In this document: piece after piece, positions 8,187 to 15,175 of the stretch | Layout: every line of letters starts with the position of its first letter | How positions within the stretch are numbered: the stretch's first letter is position 1 | NCBI GenBank assembly: GCA_964526565.1 | Contig: CAZGMC010000100.1 | Location: 1 to 15,175, forward strand | From: CAZGMC01 sp964526565 | Lineage (GTDB): Bacteria; Pseudomonadota; Alphaproteobacteria; DSM-16000; Inquilinaceae | Direction: 5' to 3' | Length of the DNA stretch: 15,175 nt | Notes under the pieces: generated by a model | Database searches by the model: none | What the model was told of the DNA's origin: nothing | The model's input: only the letters and a program-made list of their open reading frames with translations | Program-made: the position numbers and the translations under genes

Positions 8187-9422
8187 TCAGAACACGGTTT
8201 GCGGGTCGAACCCGAGCTCCAGGAACTGCCAGTCCGGCCACCGCTCCATGGGCAGCGGCCACGGCTGGCAGGTCGGGTTGAGAGCGGCGCGCAGGGCGCG
8301 GTCGGCGGCCGAGCGGAAGGCGCGGTCGTTGGCATAGCGGCTGCGGTCGACGATGTCGGCCTCCTGCACCGTGCCGTCGCGGCGCATGACGACGCTGACG
8401 ACCACCTCGCCGACCTCCATGGCACCGGGGTCGACATTCCAGCACGGCCGGATGGCATGGCGCACGGCGTCCTCCTGGCCGCGCGACAGCCGCTGCGGCC
8501 GGCCGTGCGCCGCGGCGGCCGGCGCCGCCGGCGGATTGGCGGCGCTGGCATAGCGGCCGAGCACGCTGTCGAGCGGGTCTTCGGCCGGCGCCGGCACCGC
8601 CGGTGGCGATTCGGCAGCCGGTGGCGATTCGGCTACCGGTGGCGCTTCTTCGGCAGCCGGCGCCGGCTCGGGCGGCGCGGGCTCGGTCGGCGCGGGCGCC
8701 GGGGCGGCACGCTCCGGCAGCGGCGGCGGAGTCGGGCGGCGGCCGGGCAGCCGCGATGTCGGCGGCGGCAGTGCCGCCACCTGCTCCGCCGGCGGCGCGG
8801 CCGCCGCCTCGGGTTCCGGCTCGGGTTCCGGCTCGGGTTCCGGCTCGGGTTCCGGAATGGGCTCGGGCTCGGGCTCGGGGTCGGGCTCGGGTCGTGCCTG
8901 CGGGGCCGGTTCCGGCGCGACGGGTTGCGGCGCCGGTTCGGGTTGGGGCGCCGCCGGCAGCGCCGGGGTCGGCTCCGGCTCCGGCTCCGGCTCGGGAACG
9001 GGCGGCGGCGGGGCCGGCGGCTCCGCGGCGGGCTGCGCCGTCGGACCCGGCTCGGGCAGCGACTCGGGCAGCGACTCGGGCAGCGACTCGGGCAGCGCCT
9101 CGGCCACCTGCGGCGGCTCCGGCCGGCGCGGCGGGGCCGGTGCGGCGGGCGGGGCTGGCGGCGGCGCTTCCGCCGCGGGTGGCGGCGGGGCGGCGTCGCC
9201 GGGCGGCGGGGTCGGCATCGGCACGTCGTCGACCTCCGGCCCCGTCGCCGGCCCGCTGTCGAGCGCTGCGGGCGAGACCACGTCGACCGAGCCGATCACC
9301 ACCAGCTCGGCCTCGCGCGGCCCGAACCACGGCAGCTCGACCAGCAGCACCAGCAGCAGCGCCAGGTGCAGACCGACCGAGAGGGCGAGGTTCGAGCGCA
9401 TGACCACCGGCGTCTGGCCCAC
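8187..9422 (-). CDS. tolA: TolA, proline-rich trans-periplasmic protein
   Basis: Inner-membrane protein that crosses the periplasm and passes TolQR energy to TolB/Pal. GTG at 9422 gives 411 aa and has GGTGA about 7 nt upstream; ATG at 9401, seven codons later, is a real alternative. One TM segment lies at about 11-33 (LALSVGLHLALLLVLLVEL). Residues about 65-285 are almost entirely Pro, Glu and Ala, with PEPEPE runs and LPES repeats, in place of the Lys/Ala-rich helix of enterobacterial TolA. The C-terminal globular domain (about 305-411) keeps the typical Cys pair (Cys327 in RPCWNVDPG, Cys385 in NPTCQPW) and VVVSVVMRRDGTVQEADIVD, which matches the TolA/TonB C-terminal fold. It lies directly after tolR. 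Identity rests on position, the TM segment and the C-terminal domain. Confidence 0.92.
   Translation of the reverse strand: MGQTPVVMRSNLALSVGLHLALLLVLLVELPWFGPREAELVVIGSVDVVSPAALDSGPATGPEVDDVPMPTPPPGDAAPPPPAAEAPPPAPPAAPAPPRRPEPPQVAEALPESLPESLPESLPEPGPTAQPAAEPPAPPPPVPEPEPEPEPTPALPAAPQPEPAPQPVAPEPAPQARPEPDPEPEPEPIPEPEPEPEPEPEPEPEAAAAPPAEQVAALPPPTSRLPGRRPTPPPLPERAAPAPAPTEPAPPEPAPAAEEAPPVAESPPAAESPPAVPAPAEDPLDSVLGRYASAANPPAAPAAAAHGRPQRLSRGQEDAVRHAIRPCWNVDPGAMEVGEVVVSVVMRRDGTVQEADIVDRSRYANDRAFRSAADRALRAALNPTCQPWPLPMERWPDWQFLELGFDPQTVF
8808..8855. repeat. 12-bp coding repeat (Glu-Pro) in tolA
   Basis: Four perfect tandem copies of ctcgggttccgg (plus strand) encode a Glu-Pro repeat in the TolA linker, followed to about 8891 by degenerate ctcggg copies that extend the PEPEPE run. 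Confidence 0.8.
9049..9096. repeat. 12-bp coding repeat (LPES) in tolA
   Basis: Three perfect copies of gactcgggcagc (9061-9096) preceded by one copy with a single change (9049-9060) encode LPES repeats in the TolA linker. Multiples of three keep the frame, so copy number could vary without breaking the gene. Confidence 0.85.
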
Positions 9423-9425
9423 CGA

Positions 9426-9878
9426 CTATTCACCGCGCGCCCGGTCCGGCGGCATCTCGGCGACCAGCGAGACGCGGCTGAAGCCGGCCGCGGCGATGGC
9501 GCCCATGACCTCCATGATCCGCCCGTAAACGAGCTGGCGGTCGCCGCGGACGAAGATGCGCACGTCCGGGTTGGCGCCGGTCACCTCGACCAGCAGCGGC
9601 ACCAGGTTGGGCAGGGCGACCTCGCTTTCCTGGACGTAGACGCGGCCGTCGGCGACCACGGTCACCACCATCGGCTCCTCCGGCTCGCTGATGTTCGGCG
9701 CCTGGGCGCGCGGCAGGTTGACCGGCACGCCGACGGTCAGCAGCGGTGCGGTGACCATGAACACGATCAGCAGCACCAGCATGACGTCGACGAACGGCGT
9801 CACGTTGATCTGCGACATCGGCGGCGGGGCGCGCCGGCGCCGTCCGCCGCTGTTGCCGCGGGACATCAGTTCCGGCAT
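9426..9878 (-). CDS. tolR: TolR, proton-channel subunit of the Tol motor
   Basis: ExbD/TolR-family inner-membrane protein that with TolQ converts proton-motive force into work on TolA. Total 150 aa from ATG 9878. Layout: short basic cytoplasmic N-terminus with GGRRRR, one TM segment at about 27-46 (TPFVDVMLVLLIVFMVTAPL) holding the conserved membrane Asp at position 31 (counterpart of E. coli Asp23), then a periplasmic domain with VNLPRA and IFVRGDRQLVYGRIMEVMGAI. GGAGGAG lies about 12 nt upstream, inside the end of tolQ, whose stop is only 3 bp away, so translation is likely coupled. tolA starts 3 bp after its TAG. Confidence 0.96.
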   Translation of the reverse strand: MPELMSRGNSGGRRRRAPPPMSQINVTPFVDVMLVLLIVFMVTAPLLTVGVPVNLPRAQAPNISEPEEPMVVTVVADGRVYVQESEVALPNLVPLLVEVTGANPDVRIFVRGDRQLVYGRIMEVMGAIAAAGFSRVSLVAEMPPDRARGE

Positions 9879-9881
9879 GGC

Positions 9882-10700
9882 TCAGCCCCGCTCCTCCAGG
9901 TGGCGCGACAGGATCGCCGCGAACTCGCCGGCAAAGGTGTCGATCCGGTCGGCGTAGCGGCCGATGTCGCTGACGAACTTGTTGTAGAAGGCGGTCGCCG
10001 GGATCGCCGCGAACAGGCCCAGCGCCGTGGCGAACAGCGCCTCGGCGATGCCGGGGGCGACCACCGCCAGGCTGGTGTTGGCCGCCGCGGCGATCGAGGT
10101 GAAGGCGTTCATGATGCCCCACACGGTGCCGAACAGGCCGATGAACGGCGCCGTCGAACCGACCGAGGCGAGGACCGTCATGTGCCGCTCCAGCTTGGCC
10201 ATCTCGCGGTTCAGCGCCACGGTCATGACCCGGTCGATGCGCTGCTGCAGCCCGGCGCGCATGCCGGCGGTGGAGGTCAGGCCGCGGTCGATGGCGTGGC
10301 GCCATTCCTTCATCGCCGCCGCGAACACCGCCGCCATCGGGTCGCGCGGCGTGTCGCCGATGCGTTCGTAGAGTTCCTCCAGCGAGCCGCTGGACCAGAA
10401 GGTGTCCTCGAAGCGGGCGGCGCGGGCGCGCAGCCGGCCCAGGCGCCGCCACTTCTCAAAGACGATCGCCCAGACCCAGATCGACGCCGCCAGCAGCAGC
10501 ACGATGACCGCCTTGACGACGAGGTCGGCCGTCCAGAACAGGCCGAGGATGGACAGGTCGTGGGCGGGCTCGGCCGCGAAGCGCTCCAGCGGCACCAGCG
10601 CCGGCTCGTCCGCCTGCGCCGCAACGAAGGCGAGGCGGGACAGGCCGTCAGCCATGGCGTCGAGCCAGGCGGGGTCGATCGGCAGGGCAAACCAGTCCAT
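9882..10700 (-). CDS. tolQ: TolQ, motor subunit of the Tol-Pal system
   Basis: MotA/TolQ/ExbB-family inner-membrane protein forming the pentameric scaffold around TolR. Total 272 aa from ATG 10700. TM1 lies at about 58-80 (VVKAVIVLLLAASIWVWAIVF), followed by a cytoplasmic loop with FEKWRRL and MKEWRHA, TM2 at about 175-200 (ASVGSTAPFIGLFGTVWGIM) and TM3 at about 212-236 (GIAEALFATALGLFAAIPAT). The Thr and Pro residues of TM2 and TM3 that line the proton path are kept. The region before TM1 (about 50 residues) is longer than I expect; an internal ATG at 10655 is possible but has no Shine-Dalgarno sequence, and the weak AGAGA before 10700 is the better of two poor options. A 47-bp gap separates it from ybgC. 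Confidence 0.96.
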   Translation of the reverse strand: MDWFALPIDPAWLDAMADGLSRLAFVAAQADEPALVPLERFAAEPAHDLSILGLFWTADLVVKAVIVLLLAASIWVWAIVFEKWRRLGRLRARAARFEDTFWSSGSLEELYERIGDTPRDPMAAVFAAAMKEWRHAIDRGLTSTAGMRAGLQQRIDRVMTVALNREMAKLERHMTVLASVGSTAPFIGLFGTVWGIMNAFTSIAAAANTSLAVVAPGIAEALFATALGLFAAIPATAFYNKFVSDIGRYADRIDTFAGEFAAILSRHLEERG

Positions 10701-10747
10701 GGGGGCGTCTCTGTCGTGGGTCTCGATGTGGCGGTTATCGGTGTCGG

Positions 10748-11203
10748 CTAGTCGCGGTACCAGTGCAGGTGCTCCAGCGCCGTCCTGATCGCCGCCGGCA
10801 GCCGCGCCGGCCGGCGGGTGCGGTCGATGCAGGCGACGCGGACGGCCATGCGGACCAGCGTCTGCGGCCCGCGCACGATGGTCTGCAACAGGTGGATGCT
10901 GGCGCCGCCGACCCGGCCGACCCGGGTCAGCACCTCCAGGTGATCATCGATCACGGCGGGCTGCAGGAAGTCCACCTCGCAGCGGCGTACGGGAAAGGCG
11001 ATGCCCTCCTGCCCCAGCAGCACGCCCTGCTGCGTGCCGGCCAGGCGCAACATCTCGGTGCGGGCGCGCTCGGCGAAGCGCAGATAGCTGGCATGGTAGA
11101 CGATGCCGGAACCGTCGGTGTCCTCCCAGTAGACGCGCACCGGGAAGCGGTGCTGGTCGCCGTCGAAGCGGCCGGACAGCGCCATGGCGGTGGCCTCAGT
11201 CAT
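10748..11203 (-). CDS. ybgC: Tol-Pal-associated acyl-CoA thioesterase YbgC
   Basis: Hotdog-fold thioesterase, cytosolic, hydrolysing acyl-CoA or acyl-ACP; it is almost always next to tolQ, but its part in Tol-Pal function is unclear. Total 151 aa. The family signature VRVYWEDTDGSGIVYHASY starts near residue 22; Asp30 corresponds to the catalytic Asp18 of the Haemophilus enzyme, and ERARTEML follows. The ATG at 11203 overlaps the ruvB stop as ATGACTGA, with no strong Shine-Dalgarno sequence of its own, so it is probably translated by coupling to ruvB. Confidence 0.95.
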   Translation of the reverse strand: MTEATAMALSGRFDGDQHRFPVRVYWEDTDGSGIVYHASYLRFAERARTEMLRLAGTQQGVLLGQEGIAFPVRRCEVDFLQPAVIDDHLEVLTRVGRVGGASIHLLQTIVRGPQTLVRMAVRVACIDRTRRPARLPAAIRTALEHLHWYRD

Positions 11204-12275
11204 CGTCGTCCGGCCCCGATTCGAACGACAGGTCGTACTGCCCCGGCCCGCGCCGCGGCGGCGCCAGGCCCAGCACCCGCCAGGCCGCCTCGGCCAGCAT
11301 GCGGCCGCGCGGCGTGCGCTGCAGCATGCCCTGCTGCAGCAGGAACGGCTCGATCACCTCTTCCAGCACGTCGCGCTGCTCGCCCAGCGCCGCCGCCAGC
11401 GTCTCGACGCCGACCGGACCGCCGCTGTAGGCCTCGGCGATCAGGCGCAGATAGCGCCGGTCCATGGCGTCCAGGCCGCGGTCGTCCACGTCCAGGCGGC
11501 GCAGCGCCTGGTCGGCGGCGGCCGCGTCGATGCTGGCCAGCCCGGCCACGGCGGCGAAATCGCGCACGCGGCGCAGCAGCCGGCCGGCCACGCGCGGCGT
11601 GCCGCGGGCCCGACGGGCGATCTCGGCGGCGCCCGGCGCGGTCAGCGGGCAGCCCATCAGGTCGGCGGCACGGCGGACGATCACCCCCAGCTCCTCGGGC
11701 GCATAGAACTCCAGGCGCAACGGGATGCCGAACCGCTCCCGCAGCGGCGTCGTGATCAGGCCCGACCGGGTGGTCGCCCCGACCAGGGTGAACGGCGGCA
11801 GATCGATGCGCACCGAGCGCGCCGCCGGCCCCTCGCCGATGATCAGGTCGAGCTGGAAATCCTCCATGGCCGGATAGAGGATCTCCTCGACGGCGGGATT
11901 GAGCCGGTGAATTTCGTCAATAAAAAGGACATCGCGCGGCTCGAGGTTGGTCAGGATGGCGGCCAGGTCGCCGGCCCGCGCGATCACCGGGCCGGACGTC
12001 ATGCGGAAGCCGACGCCCAGCTCGCGGCTGACGATCTGGGCGAGCGTGGTCTTGCCCAGCCCTGGCGGCCCGACCAGCAGGACATGGTCCAGCGCCTCGT
12101 TGCGGGCGCGCGCCGCCGCCACGAACACGCGCAGATTGTCGCACACCTGCCGCTGGCCGATGAACTCGGCCAGCGCCTGCGGCCTGAGCGCCACATCCGC
12201 GGCATCGCCGGGGCGCGGGTCGGGGGAGATTTCGCGGGCGTCGGCCTTGGGGGCTGGGGCCATGGCAACTGTCAT
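11196..12275 (-). CDS. ruvB: Holliday junction branch-migration ATPase RuvB
   Basis: AAA+ motor that, with RuvA, drives branch migration of Holliday junctions before RuvC cuts them. Total 359 aa from ATG 12275; ATG 12263, four codons later, is equally possible, and neither has a good Shine-Dalgarno sequence. Walker A GPPGLGKTT 69-77, Walker B LFIDEIH 117-123, sensor 1 GATTR 166-170, sensor-2 region RGTPRVAGRLLRRVRDFA from about 224, and the C-terminal winged helix with TPRGR near 321-325. A short acidic tail (DDDD) ends the protein. It overlaps ybgC by 8 bases. ruvC and ruvA, usually just upstream, are missing here; the upstream DNA is a degenerate membrane-protein gene instead. The upstream 150 bp show no convincing promoter or LexA box. 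Confidence 0.97.
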   Translation of the reverse strand: MTVAMAPAPKADAREISPDPRPGDAADVALRPQALAEFIGQRQVCDNLRVFVAAARARNEALDHVLLVGPPGLGKTTLAQIVSRELGVGFRMTSGPVIARAGDLAAILTNLEPRDVLFIDEIHRLNPAVEEILYPAMEDFQLDLIIGEGPAARSVRIDLPPFTLVGATTRSGLITTPLRERFGIPLRLEFYAPEELGVIVRRAADLMGCPLTAPGAAEIARRARGTPRVAGRLLRRVRDFAAVAGLASIDAAAADQALRRLDVDDRGLDAMDRRYLRLIAEAYSGGPVGVETLAAALGEQRDVLEEVIEPFLLQQGMLQRTPRGRMLAEAAWRVLGLAPPRRGPGQYDLSFESGPDDDD

Positions 12276-12424
12276 TGTACATCTGCGAACGGATCCGGCG
12301 CATTGCTAGCGCAAGCCGGGCGCGGCGAGAAGGCCGGGAAGGCCACATGACCGGCCCAGGGTGGGCTGCGAGGGCTGCGGCCCGGACGGCCGCGTGCTTG
12401 TTCCCCGCAACCCGGTAACCGAAG

Positions 12425-13507
12425 CGCAGCGCGCACCGCGCGCCAGGGCGAGTAGGCGAAGGTCACCTCGCGGGCGCCGGGGTCGACGCGCACGGCCTGG
12501 AACAGGACGTTGGCGCGGTGCAGCGGCCGGCGGATACCGTCGACGCGGGCGGCCCAGCCGGGATCGGCGAGTTCGTGGAAAACGACGTAGGCGGCGCGGT
12601 CGGTGTCTATGGCGACGCGCACGCGGTCCGGGCCATGATCGATCACGCGCAGCGTCCCGTTGAACGCGGCCGGTGCGGTGTCGTTTTCCGGCGCAACGGC
12701 GCCTTCGATCAGTGCCTCGTGCGCAGGATCGAACGCCGCCATCTCCCCGGTCTCGAGCACCGTATCGGGATCGTGCGGGCGCACGTTGTCGGCGGCGACG
12801 AGCACCAGCCGCGGCACGGCGTCGGCGTTCTCGTAGATGTAGGCGTCGCCGATGCGCAGCGGCGGCGGAAATGCCGTCACGCTGGCCGGATCGATCTCGT
12901 CCATCGGCGCCCCGAAAACGATGTAGCGGATCCCCAGCAGGTCGGCGAACGGCGCGGCGTAGCCCGTCATCAGGGTGCCGAACGGCCGCCGCGGCAAATG
13001 GCTGTTGCCGGCCGCGCCGACGGCCGTGTCATAGCACGCGCCGCGCAGCGGGTTGTAGCCCAGCGCCGTGTCGACGCCGAGCGACAGGCCGGCGTTCTGC
13101 CACGAGCCGCCCAGGCCCAGGATCTCGGCACGCATCGGGCCGCCGCTGCCGGCTGCGGCGGCCATGCGCGCCGTCAGCCAGCGCGCCAGGGGGTCGGGCC
13201 CGGGGTGCTCCAGCAGCGCCTCGACGGCGAGCATGACGATCGGCAGCCACGCATAGGTCAGCACCAGCAGCGTATGCTGCAGCCGCCCCATCGCCGCCCC
13301 GCCGAAGGCGAAGACCAGCGCGGCAAGGACGGCCGCCAGCGGATGCGCACCGCGGCGCAGGCCCCAGACGGCCAGGGTGCCGGCGCCGAGCAGCAGGTGG
13401 CCGAGGACCAGCATGTCCATCACGCGCAGCGACGGCGCCGGGTCGAGCCACAGCCAGGCCAGGGCGATGGCGGACAGCGTCAGCACATACAGTTGTACCT
13501 GCGTCAC
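12425..13507 (-). pseudogene. Remnant of a YfhO-type polytopic membrane protein
   Basis: YfhO-family proteins are large multi-TM proteins (about 800 aa or more) linked to cell-surface glycan or lipoteichoic-acid glycosylation. Here only about 360 recognisable residues remain. The 5' part (13507 to about 13205) has N-terminal TM helices with DPAPSLRVMDMLVLGHLLL and VFAFGGAAMGRLQHT. It then jumps, around 13190-13215, straight to the C-terminal soluble region (AEILGLGGSWQNAGLSLG, GYNPLR, ADLLGIRYIVFG, AYIYENADAVPRLVL, DPGWAARVDGIRRPLHRANV). The intervening TM core is missing, yet the frame is kept. Upstream of 13507 the same frame is Arg-rich and non-coding in appearance, without a start or Shine-Dalgarno sequence. 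Downstream of about 12425 the frame runs on to 12272 in unrelated residues, and the usual final TM helix is absent. I read it as 5'-truncated, internally deleted and 3'-eroded. The family call is from memory of the pattern. Confidence 0.7.
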
Positions 13508-13883
13508 GCGAAGCGCTGACCCGGCCGGGCCCGGCAGGCCGTCGCCGCGCCGCCATGTCTGCGGCCCGGTCGACCGGCAGGTCCCAGCCGAACGGCCAAG
13601 CCTCCGCCTCCTCCGCCTCCTCCGGCACTGGCGCGGCCGCCACCCCCCGTCCGCACAGGCACAGCGGCACCCCGGCGGCGAGCGCCCGTCAGACCGCCCA
13701 CCGGCTGCAAGGCGTCGGGTGCGGCGCGAAAGCACGTGCCTGCATCGTGTCCCTGCTCCAGGTCCAATGGCGCGCAGCAAGAGCAACGTCTGCAATGACC
13801 GTCTGATCCCTTGGCCATGGCCACGGGATCGGGCGGAGACCCGACGCAGCCGGGCGGAAAGCCCGCTCGCCGGCCGGGTCCGG
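13508..13883. other. Unassigned spacer, probably degenerate DNA
   Basis: No gene is supported here. A minus-strand frame from a TGA near 13690 down to about 13510 reads like protein (AEAWPFGWDLPVDRAADMA) and could be a fragment of the lost 5' end of the membrane-protein remnant or of a neighbouring gene, but I do not recognise it. It contains 2.7 copies of a 9-bp repeat (cctccgcct, 13601-13624). An imperfect 26-bp palindrome (13805-13830, one mismatched pair) and a small stem (13851-13865) lie near the 3' end of the DUF779 gene and might help end its transcript; neither has a T-run. Confidence 0.5.
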
Positions 13884-14255
13884 CTAAAGCGCCCCGGCCT
13901 CGGCCAGGTCCGCGGCTTCCTCGTCGGTGAACAGGCGCGAGCGGGTCAGGAAGCGGACGCCCTCGGGGGCCTCCAGAGAGAAGCCGCCGCCGCGGCCGGG
14001 GACGACGTCGATGGTCAGGTGGGTGTGGGCCCAGTACTCGAACTGGGCGCGGCCGATGTAGACCGGACAGTCGGCCACCGTGCCCAGCAGCACGTCGCTG
14101 CTGCCGGTGCGGAACTCGCCCTGCGGATAGCACATCGGCGACGAGCCGTCGCAGCACCCTCCCGACTGGTGGAACAGCAGCGGCCCGTGGCGGGCCCGCA
14201 GCCTGTCGACGAGCGCGGCGGCGGCGGGCGTGATGGAGACTCGGTCAACGGTCAT
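13884..14255 (-). CDS. DUF779 family protein linked to aldehyde dehydrogenase
   Basis: Small cytosolic protein of the DUF779 family, biochemical function unknown to me; homologues often lie next to AldB/ExaC-type aldehyde dehydrogenases. Total 123 aa from ATG 14255, chosen over a TTG seven codons upstream because GGGGAG lies 7 nt before it. The family signature FHQSGGCCDGSSPMCYPQGE (about 36-55) carries three Cys and one His that could bind metal or react with an electrophile. It is followed by QFEYWAHTHLTIDVVPGRGG and SLEAPEGVRFLTRSRLF, both strongly conserved in the family as I remember it. No signal peptide or TM segment is visible. It follows the dehydrogenase by 72 bp on the same strand with a hairpin between them. 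Identification as DUF779 is firm; function is open. Confidence 0.88.
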   Translation of the reverse strand: MTVDRVSITPAAAALVDRLRARHGPLLFHQSGGCCDGSSPMCYPQGEFRTGSSDVLLGTVADCPVYIGRAQFEYWAHTHLTIDVVPGRGGGFSLEAPEGVRFLTRSRLFTDEEAADLAEAGAL

Positions 14256-14274
14256 GAGCAGGCTCCCCGGCCGC

Positions 14275-14302
14275 AAAACGGCGGCACGCGAAGTGCCGCC
14301 GT
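14275..14302 (-). terminator. Terminator-like hairpin between aldehyde dehydrogenase and DUF779 genes
   Basis: A 10-bp perfect stem (ACGGCGGCAC 14278-14287, GTGCCGCCGT 14293-14302) has a 5-nt loop that reads TTCGC on the minus strand, and is followed by a T-run of four at 14278-14275, the first T closing the stem. It lies 25 bp past the dehydrogenase stop and only 19 bp before the DUF779 start, so it may act as a partial terminator that lowers DUF779 expression. Confidence 0.7.
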
Positions 14303-14327
14303 CTGCGCATATGGGCTGTGTCGGGGA

Positions 14328-15175
<848 letters not shown>

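Noticed and set aside
8043..10751. A 902-codon open frame on the plus strand opposite tolB-tolA-tolR-tolQ
   Set aside because: It is the GC-rich antisense shadow of four firmly identified genes; the residues are Arg/Gly/His-rich with no family pattern.
12276..12300. Possible LexA (SOS) box upstream of ruvB
   Set aside because: GTTCGCAGATGTACA has only one half of the alphaproteobacterial GTTC-N7-GTTC pattern.

Overview
The window is a GC-rich chromosomal stretch (third codon positions almost always G or C) and is mostly housekeeping. The order ruvB-ybgC-tolQ-tolR-tolA-tolB-pal-cpoB-tilS-ftsH, all on the minus strand, is the typical alphaproteobacterial arrangement. I infer an alphaproteobacterium, perhaps from the Rhodospirillales side. 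I cannot name a species.

Layout from left to right. (1) 1-1318, plus strand: the 3' part of cobalamin-dependent methionine synthase (metH), cut by the window edge. (2) 1319-1566: a short intergenic stretch with a 14-bp tandem repeat and the intrinsic terminator of ftsH; metH and ftsH converge here. (3) 1567-6149, minus: ftsH, tilS and cpoB, with tilS overlapping cpoB by a TTGA start/stop. (4) 5914-6149: an unusually long pal-cpoB spacer with a 15-bp minisatellite and two strong hairpins. (5) 6150-11203, minus: pal, tolB, tolA, tolR, tolQ and ybgC, the complete Tol-Pal envelope machine. (6) 11196-12275: ruvB, overlapping ybgC by 8 bases, but without ruvC-ruvA upstream. (7) 12276-13883: a degenerate stretch holding an internally deleted, end-eroded remnant of a YfhO-type polytopic membrane protein and about 375 bp of unassigned DNA. 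(8) 13884-15175, minus: a DUF779 gene downstream of an AldB/ExaC-type aldehyde dehydrogenase that runs off the right edge, with a terminator-like hairpin between them.

How the genes work together. TolQ and TolR form the proton-driven inner-membrane motor, TolA spans the periplasm, TolB and the lipoprotein Pal form the outer-membrane end, CpoB links the complex to peptidoglycan synthesis, and YbgC is the thioesterase that usually accompanies them. RuvB (Holliday-junction branch migration), TilS (tRNA-Ile lysidine) and FtsH (membrane proteostasis) are the usual alphaproteobacterial passengers at the two ends of this cluster.

I did not find a convincing undescribed system. The best leads are local: the pal-cpoB spacer (minisatellite plus two hairpins, one with the pal stop codon in its loop), the rearrangement scar upstream of ruvB, the DUF779/aldehyde dehydrogenase pair with its intervening hairpin, and several short in-frame or intergenic tandem repeats.
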